16,978 nt of DNA from Bordetella parapertussis. GTDB taxonomy: Bacteria > Pseudomonadota > Gammaproteobacteria > Burkholderiales > SG8-41. Positions within the stretch are counted from its first letter, which is position 1; each line of letters begins with the position of its first letter. Both the position numbers and the translations under genes were made by a program. The notes below the pieces were generated by a model. The model was not told the DNA's origin, made no database searches, and worked only from the letters and a program-made list of their open reading frames with translations. The stretch is taken from assembly GCA_945870465.1 (NCBI GenBank), contig CAMBSS010000094.1:1-16978 (forward strand), given 5' to 3'. Below, piece after piece: positions 6,213 through 13,337 of the stretch.

Positions 6213-7406
6213 ATGCGACCATTCGAAGGCATCAAGATACTGGACTGCACGCACGTGCTCGCCGGGCCGTTCGCCGCGTATCAGTTGGCGGTGCTCGGCG
6301 CTGACGTGATCAAGGTGGAAGACCCCAACGAACCCGACCAGGCGCGCGAATCGGGCGCCGACATGGCGTTGAACAAGGTGCGCATGGGCACCGGGTTCAT
6401 GACGCAGGGCTCGAACAAACGGTCGATTGCGCTCAACCTGAAAACCGAAGCCGGGCGCGAAGCGATGAAGCGTCTGGTCAAGGACTGGGCCGACGTGCTG
6501 ATCGAAAATTACCGCCCCGGCGCGTTCAAGGCGCTGGGCCTCGGCTACGATGACCTCTCGAAGCTCAATCCCAAGCTGGTCTACGCATCGATGACCGCCT
6601 ACGGCCAGGACGGCCCGCGCGGCAACTGGACGGCGTACGACATGGCGATCCAGGCGACTTCAGGCTTCACCGCCTCGACCGGCACGCCCGACAGCGGCCC
6701 GATCAAGACCGGCGCGCCGGTGATCGACTACGCGACCGGCACCACCGGCGCGTTTGCCATCGCCTCCGCTCTGTACCAGACCCTGCGCACCGGCAAGGGC
6801 CAGCACATCGACATGGCGATGATGGACGTCGCGCTCATGATGCAGGCCACGCATATCACCGATCACCTGCACTCCGGACACAAGCCCAAGCGCAGCGGCA
6901 ACAAAATGCGTTTTGCCGAATCCTCGATGTTCGAGACCAAGGACGGCCTCGTGCAGCTCGCTGCTTCCAACGGCCGCCAGCACAAACGCTTCTACGCGGC
7001 GATCGGCGAGCATGCCGAAGTCGACCGCGTGAGTCTCGACGAGCGCTACGGGCGCTTTGACGAGAAGTACGAAATGGTCGCTAAAAGAATGAAAGAAAAA
7101 ACCGCCGACGAGTGGGAGCACTATCTCGAAGGCAAGCACGTCCCGGCCGCGCGCGTGCGCGAGCTGCACGAGACGTTGCAGGACCCGCAACTGAAGCATC
7201 GCGGCCTGTTGCACCGCCATGACAACGTGGCCGGCGTCGGCAAGCCGGTCACAGTGCCGGTCGCCGCGTTCAAGTTCAAGCATGATGGCCCGTCGCTCGA
7301 GCGTCCGCCCGCGCGCATGGGCGAGCACACCAACGAAGTGCTGAAGTCGGCTGGCTATGGCGCCGAGGAGATAGCAGCAATGAGGAAGGCGGGCGCGATC
7401 GCATAA
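6213..7406 (+). CDS. CaiB/BaiF family CoA-transferase (class III)
   Basis: The 397-residue protein has the class III CoA-transferase pattern: FEGIKILDCTHVLAGPF at the start, LGADVIKVEDP (28-38), NKRSIALNLKTEAGR (68-82), IENYRPGAF (97-105) and AYGQDGP (129-135). The expected catalytic Asp is Asp172 in APVIDYATG; LRTGKGQHIDMAMMD follows. These enzymes move CoA between carboxylic acids through a glutamyl/aspartyl-CoA thioester intermediate, often activating a substrate for catabolism. Length is typical (about 400). The ATG at 6213 has AGGAAG about 9-11 nt upstream. It heads a three-gene plus-strand operon, with the next gene starting one base after its TAA. Acid substrate and CoA donor cannot be told from sequence. 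Confidence 0.93.
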   Translation: MRPFEGIKILDCTHVLAGPFAAYQLAVLGADVIKVEDPNEPDQARESGADMALNKVRMGTGFMTQGSNKRSIALNLKTEAGREAMKRLVKDWADVLIENYRPGAFKALGLGYDDLSKLNPKLVYASMTAYGQDGPRGNWTAYDMAIQATSGFTASTGTPDSGPIKTGAPVIDYATGTTGAFAIASALYQTLRTGKGQHIDMAMMDVALMMQATHITDHLHSGHKPKRSGNKMRFAESSMFETKDGLVQLAASNGRQHKRFYAAIGEHAEVDRVSLDERYGRFDEKYEMVAKRMKEKTADEWEHYLEGKHVPAARVRELHETLQDPQLKHRGLLHRHDNVAGVGKPVTVPVAAFKFKHDGPSLERPPARMGEHTNEVLKSAGYGAEEIAAMRKAGAIA

Positions 7407-7407
7407 T

Positions 7408-8034
7408 ATGGCAAAACCAAAACTGATTTATTTCGACGCGCCGGTAAGCCGCGGTGAAGAATGCCGGCTCGCGCTGCACCTTGCGGGAATCGATTTCGAA
7501 GACGCGCGCGTCAAATTCGACGCCTGGCCCGCGCTAAAACCGCAAACGCCGTACGGCGCGATGCCCGTCTATGAATTGCCGGGGCGGCCGCCGCTCGCGC
7601 ACACCAACGCGATACTTTTGCTGATAGGGCGCGCTCACGGGCTGCACCCCACCGACGAGTTCGAAGCGGCGCGCCATGAGGGGATGATGCAGCACGTCGA
7701 AGACCTGCGCGCGAACGTAGGCCCGACCCTGCGCATGCCCGACGCCGATAAAAAAGCCGCGCGCGAGGCGCTGGTGGCCGGTTATCTGCCGGCGTGGGCG
7801 CAGGCGGCGGAGAAGAACATCACCGGCGCGCCGTTCTTCGGCGGCGCGAAAATCAACGTGGTGGACCTGAAGCTGCACATGGCGGTGCGCTGGTTCATCG
7901 GCGGCAAGGTCGATCACATTCCGGCAACGATCTTCGCCGCGTATCCAAAGCTCCTGGGCGTGCACGACGCGGTGCGCGATCATGCCGGCGTAAAGTCCTG
8001 GTACGCGAAGCCGCAACCTGCCGGAATACCCTGA
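7408..8034 (+). CDS. Glutathione S-transferase family protein
   Basis: The 208-residue protein begins with a thioredoxin-fold GST N-domain: KLIYFDAPVSRGEECRLAL (about 5-23), then TPYGAMPVYE (48-57) with the cis-Pro that binds the glutathione backbone, then the IL-LLIGR helix. The helical C-domain contains GAPFFGGAKINVVDLKLH, like the usual GDxLTxADL region, and ends with a YPKLLGVHDAV segment. The overall pattern resembles sigma-like GSTs. Such enzymes conjugate or isomerise electrophiles such as maleylpyruvate-type intermediates. The ATG is one base after the CaiB/BaiF stop, so the genes are very probably coupled. The role in this operon is unknown. Confidence 0.87.
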   Translation: MAKPKLIYFDAPVSRGEECRLALHLAGIDFEDARVKFDAWPALKPQTPYGAMPVYELPGRPPLAHTNAILLLIGRAHGLHPTDEFEAARHEGMMQHVEDLRANVGPTLRMPDADKKAAREALVAGYLPAWAQAAEKNITGAPFFGGAKINVVDLKLHMAVRWFIGGKVDHIPATIFAAYPKLLGVHDAVRDHAGVKSWYAKPQPAGIP

Positions 8035-8060
8035 AACCGCATTGAAGGAACTTCCCGGCA

Positions 8061-8909
8061 ATGATCATCGATTCGCAAGTCCACGCTTATGCCGCCAACA
8101 CGCCGCAACGTCCATGGCGCAAGCCGCCCCACGACTGGCCTGACCATGTAACGGCCGACGAGATGGTCGCGGCCATGGACAAGGTAGGCGTGGACGGCGC
8201 GATTAACGTCTCGGCCAATTCCCTGTACGGATTCGACGCCAGCTACGCGATCGAAGTGCAACGCGCTTATCCGGGACGCTTCGCCATCGTCAAGCCGGTG
8301 AATCCGGAAGACCCTGCCGCGGACGAGATCATCTCGGAATGGAAAAAGACGCCGGGGGCGGTTGGCATACGCGTCATGTTTGCGCTGAAGACCGCGGCGG
8401 ATCTCGACATGGCGGGCATCGATCGCGTTCTGCGCGCTGCCGCGCGCCACGATCTCCCGGTCAACCTGCAGTGCGGCAATAACCTGGACTTGGGTACAGC
8501 GTTAATCGACGCTCATCCGCAGACGCGCTTTGTCATCGACCATCTGGGTTTCTATCAGCCCCGCACGAAGCCGGCGCCGGCCAGCGTGTGGGCCGATCTG
8601 CCCAAAGTGCTGGCACTCGCGCGCCGCCAGAATGCGGCGCTCAAGGTGAGCGGTGTCTGCACCATGTCGCGTGAGCCTTTTCCGTACTCCGATATCTGGG
8701 ACCCGCTCGCCCGCGTTTTCGACGCCTGGGGCTTCGAGCGCTGCCTGTGGGGCACCGACTGGACCCGCACCTTCGCGCTGGTCAACTACGAGCAGGGCGT
8801 CGAGTCCTTTCGCCTGACCAACCGCCTGAACGACGGCGAGCGGGCCATGCTGATGGGCGGCGCCTGCGCAAAGGTATATGGCTGGTCGCCGAAAAAAGCA
8901 GGTGACTAA
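8061..8909 (+). CDS. Amidohydrolase family protein (amidohydrolase 2, PF04909-like)
   Basis: The 282-residue protein starts MIIDSQVHAY, the first-strand Asp-x-x-x-His version of the amidohydrolase-2 motif (the first His of HxH is replaced by Gln6). VGVDGAINVS, a VNLQCGNN strand, FVIDHLGFYQP and LWGTDWTRT follow, giving His and Asp positions at the ends of later barrel strands. Members hydrolyse lactones or decarboxylate aromatic or unsaturated acids. AAGGAAC precedes the ATG. It is the last gene of the CoA-transferase/GST operon. Its stop is 9 nt from the stop of the convergent VOC gene, with no terminator seen between them. It is only distantly like the other two amidohydrolases in this window. 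Confidence 0.87.
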   Translation: MIIDSQVHAYAANTPQRPWRKPPHDWPDHVTADEMVAAMDKVGVDGAINVSANSLYGFDASYAIEVQRAYPGRFAIVKPVNPEDPAADEIISEWKKTPGAVGIRVMFALKTAADLDMAGIDRVLRAAARHDLPVNLQCGNNLDLGTALIDAHPQTRFVIDHLGFYQPRTKPAPASVWADLPKVLALARRQNAALKVSGVCTMSREPFPYSDIWDPLARVFDAWGFERCLWGTDWTRTFALVNYEQGVESFRLTNRLNDGERAMLMGGACAKVYGWSPKKAGD

Positions 8910-8918
8910 GGATTTTCC

Positions 8919-9305
8919 TCAAGCCGGAATACACCAAACCTTCTTCGCATGCTCCGGCGTCGCGACGTCGAAAGGTATGCCATCGGGATCGGTGTATTTG
9001 CGCTCGGTGCGCGGGCCTTCGCCGATGTTCTTGATCTGGCCGGCGTAGGTGCCGCCGCTTTTCTCGACTTTGGCGACCGCCTCATTGAGGTCCTCGACGA
9101 GAAAGCCCATGTGATGCAAGCCCTTCTTGGCGTTTGAATTCGCGTTGCGGTTGGCGTCTATGATGGCGAGGCTGACCACGCCGTCGGACATCATGATGGC
9201 GACGCCGGACTGGCGTACGCGTTTCATTTCAAAAGCCTGCTCGTAGAAAGTCGCGGTTTTTTCCATATCGTCTACCGACAGGGTGATGTGGCGAAGCTTG
9301 GCCAT
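8919..9305 (-). CDS. VOC superfamily (glyoxalase/dioxygenase fold) protein
   Basis: The 128-residue single-domain-pair protein has two beta-alpha-beta-beta-beta modules: LRHITLSVDDMEKTATFYEQ (about 4-23) and HHMGFLVEDLNEAVAKVEK (64-82), ending with the TDPDGIPFDVATP signature (105-117). Likely metal ligands are His6, His64 or His65, and Asp113, which stands where most glyoxalase I-like proteins have Glu. It could be an epimerase, isomerase or lyase; no substrate is indicated. AAAGGAG stands about seven nt before the ATG. It is the last gene of the long minus-strand cluster, 28 nt after the MmgE/PrpD stop. Confidence 0.9.
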   Translation of the reverse strand: MAKLRHITLSVDDMEKTATFYEQAFEMKRVRQSGVAIMMSDGVVSLAIIDANRNANSNAKKGLHHMGFLVEDLNEAVAKVEKSGGTYAGQIKNIGEGPRTERKYTDPDGIPFDVATPEHAKKVWCIPA

Positions 9306-9333
9306 GCGGGACTCCTTTGCGTTAAGCGGAAAG

Positions 9334-10725
9334 TTATCTGATGCGCGCGCGTTTTGCGGGTGTTGCCGTCTTGAACAGCTCGTTTGCGGATTCCAGCTTT
9401 TCCAGCGCCTGCAGTTGCGCGAACAAGGTTTTGGCGTCGATCTTCAATTGCGACCAGCCGACGCAATCCTCGAATTTCACCCACAGGTGCTGCGCTGTCA
9501 GCGGCGCATGCGGATCACCCATCGCGTATTTTACGTTCTCGCTTTTAAGCACTTTGCCGTCATTCAGCGTGATCTGCACATTATCGTAAGGCGCATAACC
9601 CGAGGTGCCGGCTTCTTCGACGGGGTTGATGTCGATGGCGACGCGCTCTATCAGGCCGCGCACCGCCGGGCTGAGGACGAATTCATCCGTCAGATCCTGC
9701 AGGCCGACGCGTCCCGCCAGGACAGAGCAGGCGAGGGCGAACTCTATGCTGAACTTGGCGGCGATGGCGTTTTGCGGGCGGTGGTTCTTGAGGATCACCA
9801 GGTGCGAATTGCTGAAGCACACGCGGATCTCTTTGATGTCTTTCGCCGCGACCGGCTGTTTCTTCAGCAAGCCGAGCATGGCGTCGATAGCGCGGTGCGC
9901 GCGGTAGCACACCGGGTATTGCTTGATGCTGAGGCCTTGCTCCGTCATATGCCAGTGCCGCGGCGGCAGCTTGGGCGGCGTGTCTAAATCGACGTCGCCC
10001 TTCGGCGAGAGTGCCGCGAGATACCCCTGTGTATGTTCGAGCGCGTCGGTGGTGGCCGAGATGCCGGCTTCAGCAAACCGCGCGGCGTAGATGCCGGATG
10101 CGGCGGCCTTGCCGGGATGCGTGGGTTTGACCATGGAACCGAGGTTCGACATCACGCCGCTCGCTTCCGAAACCGCTACGCCAAGTGCATGTGCGGCAGC
10201 GGTCGCGTCGAGCTTGTGCAGCGATGCGCAAGCCGCCGCGGCGCCGATGGCGCCGAAGATTCCAGTCGGGTGCCAGCCTTTGCGCTGGTAGTTGCCGCGC
10301 TCGCGCGCGATCAGGTCGGCCCACACTTCGTAGCCCGCCACGTAGGCGACGATCATGTCGCGGCCGGAGGACTGCAATGCCTGCGCTTCCGCCAATATGG
10401 CGGGCACCAGCACGGCACTCGGATGGCTGCCTTTCAACGCAACGTCGTCGTAATCCAGCGCGTGGGAGGCAGTGCCGTTGATCCACGCGGCGGAAGGTGC
10501 CGAACTGCGCTTGCTGCTGAAATAGAGATTGGCAGGGCCGTCAGGCTGGTCCGCCAGCAGCACGCGCTCGACTGCCTGGGTTACCGGTTCCCGCGACCCA
10601 GCCAACATCACGCCGACGCAGTCGGTGAATCCCTGTTTCGCGACGTTGACGACAGCATCCGGCAGCGCGGCGAAATCAAGCCGCGCAATGAAAGCGCCGT
10701 ACGCTGCGGTCAGCGGCTGCGTCAC
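9334..10725 (-). CDS. MmgE/PrpD family protein with canonical active site
   Basis: This 463-residue protein carries the full family signature: SHALDYDD (87-94), SHPSAVLVPA (100-109), KGWHPTGIFGAIGAAAA (149-165), MVKPTHPGKAAASG (198-211) and LSIKQYPVCYRAH (about 265-277). These provide equivalents of IRG1 Asp93, His103, His159, Lys207 and Lys272 (Asp91, His101, His152, Lys200, Lys268). It probably performs a dehydration, decarboxylation or epimerisation of a branched or tricarboxylate-like acid. The start is a GTG at 10725 with AGGGA about 7-8 nt upstream. That ribosome-binding sequence lies inside the terminal inverted repeat of the 10728-10995 element. It is downstream of the LeuC/LeuD-like pair on the same strand and is followed closely by the VOC gene. 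Confidence 0.92.
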   Translation of the reverse strand: MTQPLTAAYGAFIARLDFAALPDAVVNVAKQGFTDCVGVMLAGSREPVTQAVERVLLADQPDGPANLYFSSKRSSAPSAAWINGTASHALDYDDVALKGSHPSAVLVPAILAEAQALQSSGRDMIVAYVAGYEVWADLIARERGNYQRKGWHPTGIFGAIGAAAACASLHKLDATAAAHALGVAVSEASGVMSNLGSMVKPTHPGKAAASGIYAARFAEAGISATTDALEHTQGYLAALSPKGDVDLDTPPKLPPRHWHMTEQGLSIKQYPVCYRAHRAIDAMLGLLKKQPVAAKDIKEIRVCFSNSHLVILKNHRPQNAIAAKFSIEFALACSVLAGRVGLQDLTDEFVLSPAVRGLIERVAIDINPVEEAGTSGYAPYDNVQITLNDGKVLKSENVKYAMGDPHAPLTAQHLWVKFEDCVGWSQLKIDAKTLFAQLQALEKLESANELFKTATPAKRARIR

Positions 10726-10727
10726 AA

Positions 10728-10995
10728 AGAGTCCCTAACAGGATGAAACACGTGTGCGTTGCTGCCAGAATTGGTGAGGGCAAGGCGCCCGGTGAAGGTA
10801 ATAGTTATCCTATTACCAAGACGAGCAACGCGGCCATCGCCGATTCTGGCTGCAACCCTTCGGGCTGGCACGAGTTTTGGCCCATGGCGTTGTCGAAAAG
10901 CCCCTTGCTTAGAATGACTAAGCATCGGGACTTTCTTCTAGCCCTGAGCCAAAATCGTGACAGCGCATCGCGCGTTTCATCCTGTTAGGGACTCT
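10728..10995. repeat. 268-bp element: perfect 22-bp terminal inverted repeats enclosing two long hairpins
   Basis: The 22 bases 10728-10749 are an exact inverted copy of 10974-10995. Between them lie two imperfect hairpins. The first (10759-10856) has outer arms 10759-10778/10837-10856 matching at 17 of 20, and a perfect 8-bp tip GGTAATAG/CTATTACC (10797-10804/10810-10817). The second (10864-10964) has outer arms 10864-10881/10948-10964 with one gap and one mismatch, and a 6-bp tip GCTTAG/CTAAGC (10907-10912/10918-10923). Spacers are 9, 7 and 9 nt. No ORF of note. The right repeat contains the stop codon of the LeuD-like gene; the left contains the ribosome-binding region of the MmgE/PrpD gene. 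It looks like a MITE-like non-autonomous element or a structured RNA. Confidence 0.8.
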
Positions 10996-11626
10996 GGACG
11001 AGCACCTGCATTTCTTTGCCGGAGAGCCACGGCGTTTCGGCTTCGATGCGCTTTTCGTAGGCGGTCATCGCGTCTTTATAGCGCGCGGTGATCGCGATGT
11101 CGTCCAGTCCTTCGAGCATGCGCTCCTTGCGCGAAGGCTCGATGTTGAACTTGTAGACTGCGCCGTCGGGACCGGTGACGGTTTGCGCTGGCAAATCGAT
11201 GGTGATTTCGGCGCCGGGCTTGGCGTGCAATTGCTCGCGCAGTTTGCGCACGTCAGCTTCGGGCAGCACGACCGGCAAGAGGCCGTTCTGATAGCTGTTG
11301 CTCATGTAGAACGCGCCGAAGCTGGGTGCAATCACCGCGCGCACGCCGAAGTCCACTACCGCGTAGACGGCGCCTTCGCGCGTCGAGCCGCAGCCGAAGT
11401 TGGGGCCCGTGACGAAGATGCCTGCCTTCTTGTACGGCTCGGTGTGCAGGATGAAGTCGGGTTTCTCCTTGCCGGCCGCGTCGAAGCGGTCGTTGAAGAA
11501 CAGGAAGTTGCGGTAGCCGACGGTCAGCGGCTTCCTCAGGAAGCGTTGCGGAATGATCATGTCGGTGTCGATGTCCGGCGTGTCGAACGGTGCGGCGACG
11601 GCGGTGAGGCGTTTGAAGGGTTCCAT
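10985..11626 (-). CDS. leuD: LeuD-like small subunit of 3-isopropylmalate dehydratase/aconitase-family hydro-lyase
   Basis: The 213-residue protein matches the bacterial LeuD swivel domain: DTPDIDTDMIIPQRFL (about 15-30), GPNFGCGSTREGAVYA (74-89) and VIAPSFGAFYMSNSYQNGLLPV (about 98-119). With the LeuC-like subunit it would isomerise or dehydrate a 2- or 3-hydroxy acid by way of the unsaturated acid. The usual SSREHA of leucine-pathway LeuD is STREGA here, so the natural substrate may not be isopropylmalate. AGGA stands six nt before the ATG. The last codons and TAA fall inside the 22-bp terminal repeat of the downstream element, so the native C-terminus may have been replaced or shortened. 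The LeuC-like gene is 179 nt upstream on the same strand. Confidence 0.88.
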   Translation of the reverse strand: MEPFKRLTAVAAPFDTPDIDTDMIIPQRFLRKPLTVGYRNFLFFNDRFDAAGKEKPDFILHTEPYKKAGIFVTGPNFGCGSTREGAVYAVVDFGVRAVIAPSFGAFYMSNSYQNGLLPVVLPEADVRKLREQLHAKPGAEITIDLPAQTVTGPDGAVYKFNIEPSRKERMLEGLDDIAITARYKDAMTAYEKRIEAETPWLSGKEMQVLVQSP

Positions 11627-11659
11627 AAATTCCTTTACTCAAGATCTAAAAAGGCAATC

Positions 11660-11791
11660 AGCCGCAGATAAACGCAGATGAACGCAGATAAGGCAAAAAG
11701 AAATTGACGTCGGAAGAGCGGTGCCGAGTCTTATCAGCATCTATTGCGTGTTCGTAACTTGAGGGTGCTTTGAATTGTTTCATCTGCGGCT
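11660..11791. repeat. Palindromic intergenic element with tandem 10-bp GCAGAT units (type C)
   Basis: Positions 11661-11690 are three near-identical 10-bp units (gCCGCAGATA, AACGCAGATG, AACGCAGATA). The left end, 11660-11670, is an inverted match (10 of 11) of 11781-11791. The enclosed sequence of about 90 bp has no ORF. It occupies most of the 179-bp gap between the LeuC-like and LeuD-like genes, which in the leucine pathway are normally close together. Unit sequence and spacing are close to the element at 6021-6150. Confidence 0.65.
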
Positions 11792-11805
11792 TAACTTTTT
11801 AAGGT

Positions 11806-13221
11806 TTAGGTCAATGTGCGGACGTCGGTGAGCTTGCCGGTGACGGCGGCGGCAACGGCCATCGCGGGGCTCACGAGGTGGGTGCGTACGCCGCGGCCCT
11901 GGCGGTTTTCGAAATTGCGCGGCGAAGTCGAGGCGCAGCTTTCGCCCGGCGCGGGAAAGTCGCCGTTCGAGCCGACGCACATCGAGCACGCCGAATCGCG
12001 CCACTCGAAACCGGCGGCGATAAAAATCTTGTCGAGCCCCGCCGCTTCGGCGCGGCGCTTGACGTCGGTCGAGCCGGGCGAAATCATCGCCGGCACTATG
12101 GCTTTGCGTCCTTTGGCGACGGCCGCCGCCGCCACCAGGTCTTCAAAGCGCGCGTTGGTGCATGAGCCGATAAACACGCGGTCGATCTTGATGTCGGTGA
12201 TTGCCATGCCCGCAGTCAGGCCCATGTAGTGGAGTGCGCGTTCGAGGTGCACGCGCTCGACTTTGTCTTTTGCCTGTGCGGGATCGGGAATTTTTCCCGT
12301 AATAGGCAGCGCGTCGTCCGGCACCGTGCCCCAGGTCACCATGGGCGCGATGTCGCCGGCGGCGAGTTCGACTTCCTGGTCGAACGTTGCGCCGCTGTCG
12401 GAGGGCAGTGACTTCCAGTGATTGAGCGCCGCGTCCCACTGTGCGCCCTTGGGCGCGAACTCGCGGCCTTCGAGAAATTTGAATGTGGTTTCGTCCGGAG
12501 CGACCAATCCGGCGCGCGCGCCGGCTTCGATCGACATGTTGCAGACGGTCATGCGCTGCTCCATTGTCATCGCGCGCATCGCGGAGCCAGCGTATTCGAT
12601 GACGTGGCCGACACCGCCGCTGATGCCGACCTTGGCGATGATGGCGATAATCACGTCTTTAGCGGTCACGCCCGCGCCGAGCTTGCCTTCGACCGTCACC
12701 CGCAGCGTTTTAGGTTTGCGGTACCACAGCGATTGCGTCGCCAGCACGTGCTTGATTTCGGAAGCGCCGATGCCGAACGAGAACGCGCCGAACGCGCCGT
12801 TGGTGGTGGTGTGCGAGTCGGCCGCGGTGATCACCATGCCTGGCTGCACGAGCCCGAGGTCTGGTCCGATCACGTGCATGATGCCCTGGCGCACCTTGTC
12901 GTCCATGCCGATGAAAGGCAGGCCGAAGTCTTTCGCGTTGCGCGAGAGCTGCTCGACCATGTTGCGGATTTCAGGGTCCTTGATGCCTGCGAGCCCGCCG
13001 GCGCGGTTAAGCGTGGGCAGGTAGTGGTCCGCTATCGCGATCTGTTTCAGCGGGCGGAACACCGGGCGCTTGTCGAGTCGCAATTTGTCGAACGCGTAGA
13101 ACGGCCCTTCGTGCACGAAATTACGGTCGACGTAAATCAGCGCCTCGCCGTCTTCACGCTGGGCAATCACGTGGTTGTCCCAGATCTTGTCGAACATGTT
13201 GCGTGGTTTGCTCACGGTCAT
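11806..13221 (-). CDS. leuC: LeuC-like large subunit of 3-isopropylmalate dehydratase/aconitase-family hydro-lyase
   Basis: The 471-residue protein has the aconitase-family [4Fe-4S] cysteines: Cys354 in FIGSCTNARFED, and Cys412 and Cys415 in DSACSMCVGSNGD. It also has the DSHTTTNGAFGAFSFGIG block (135-152), CASTSPRNFENRQGRG and a THLVSPAMA tail. Compared with E. coli LeuC, the conserved DSHTATHG is DSHTTTNG and CSMCLAMNND is CSMCVGSNGD. PGERC becomes PGESC, losing an arginine. These changes near the cluster and substrate suggest a catabolic paralog acting on another hydroxy acid (such as a methylated malate), though a true LeuC is not excluded. Length fits LeuC (about 470). The ATG at 13221 has AAGGGA upstream; the internal Met9 lacks a good ribosome-binding site. 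Confidence 0.88.
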   Translation of the reverse strand: MTVSKPRNMFDKIWDNHVIAQREDGEALIYVDRNFVHEGPFYAFDKLRLDKRPVFRPLKQIAIADHYLPTLNRAGGLAGIKDPEIRNMVEQLSRNAKDFGLPFIGMDDKVRQGIMHVIGPDLGLVQPGMVITAADSHTTTNGAFGAFSFGIGASEIKHVLATQSLWYRKPKTLRVTVEGKLGAGVTAKDVIIAIIAKVGISGGVGHVIEYAGSAMRAMTMEQRMTVCNMSIEAGARAGLVAPDETTFKFLEGREFAPKGAQWDAALNHWKSLPSDSGATFDQEVELAAGDIAPMVTWGTVPDDALPITGKIPDPAQAKDKVERVHLERALHYMGLTAGMAITDIKIDRVFIGSCTNARFEDLVAAAAVAKGRKAIVPAMISPGSTDVKRRAEAAGLDKIFIAAGFEWRDSACSMCVGSNGDFPAPGESCASTSPRNFENRQGRGVRTHLVSPAMAVAAAVTGKLTDVRTLT

Positions 13222-13246
13222 TTTCCCTTCAGGTAAATCTGCAAAA

Positions 13247-13321
13247 TTCGTCGTTCCCGCGCAGGCGGGAACCCAGGGGGTTCAAAGTCGTCTGGATGCC
13301 CGCCTGCGCGGGCATGACGAA
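13247..13321. repeat. Paired-hairpin dispersed-repeat-like element (dRS3-like)
   Basis: Arms 13247-13276 and 13292-13321 are inverted repeats matching at 26 of 30. Each arm is itself a perfect 8-bp hairpin with a 4-nt loop: GTTCCCGC/GCGGGAAC (13253-13260/13265-13272) and ATGCCCGC/GCGGGCAT (13296-13303/13308-13315). The sequence differences between arms keep pairing within each hairpin. It looks like the widespread CCCGCGCAGGCGGG intergenic repeat, resembling neisserial dRS3. It sits between the amidohydrolase gene and the LeuC-like gene and could attenuate transcription between them. Confidence 0.8.
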
Positions 13322-13337
13322 TAAAAAGAGGGTCATG

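Noticed and set aside
8900..8930. Terminator between the convergent amidohydrolase and VOC genes
   Set aside because: Only 9 nt separate the stops and no stem with T-tract is visible.
11661..11690. Short CRISPR-like array from the tandem 10-bp units
   Set aside because: Units are directly adjacent with no spacers and are far shorter than CRISPR repeats.
12418..13236. A 272-codon plus-strand frame opposite the LeuC-like gene
   Set aside because: The sense frame is an unmistakable aconitase-family protein with all three cluster cysteines; the antisense frame is Ala/Arg/His-rich shadow sequence typical of high GC.
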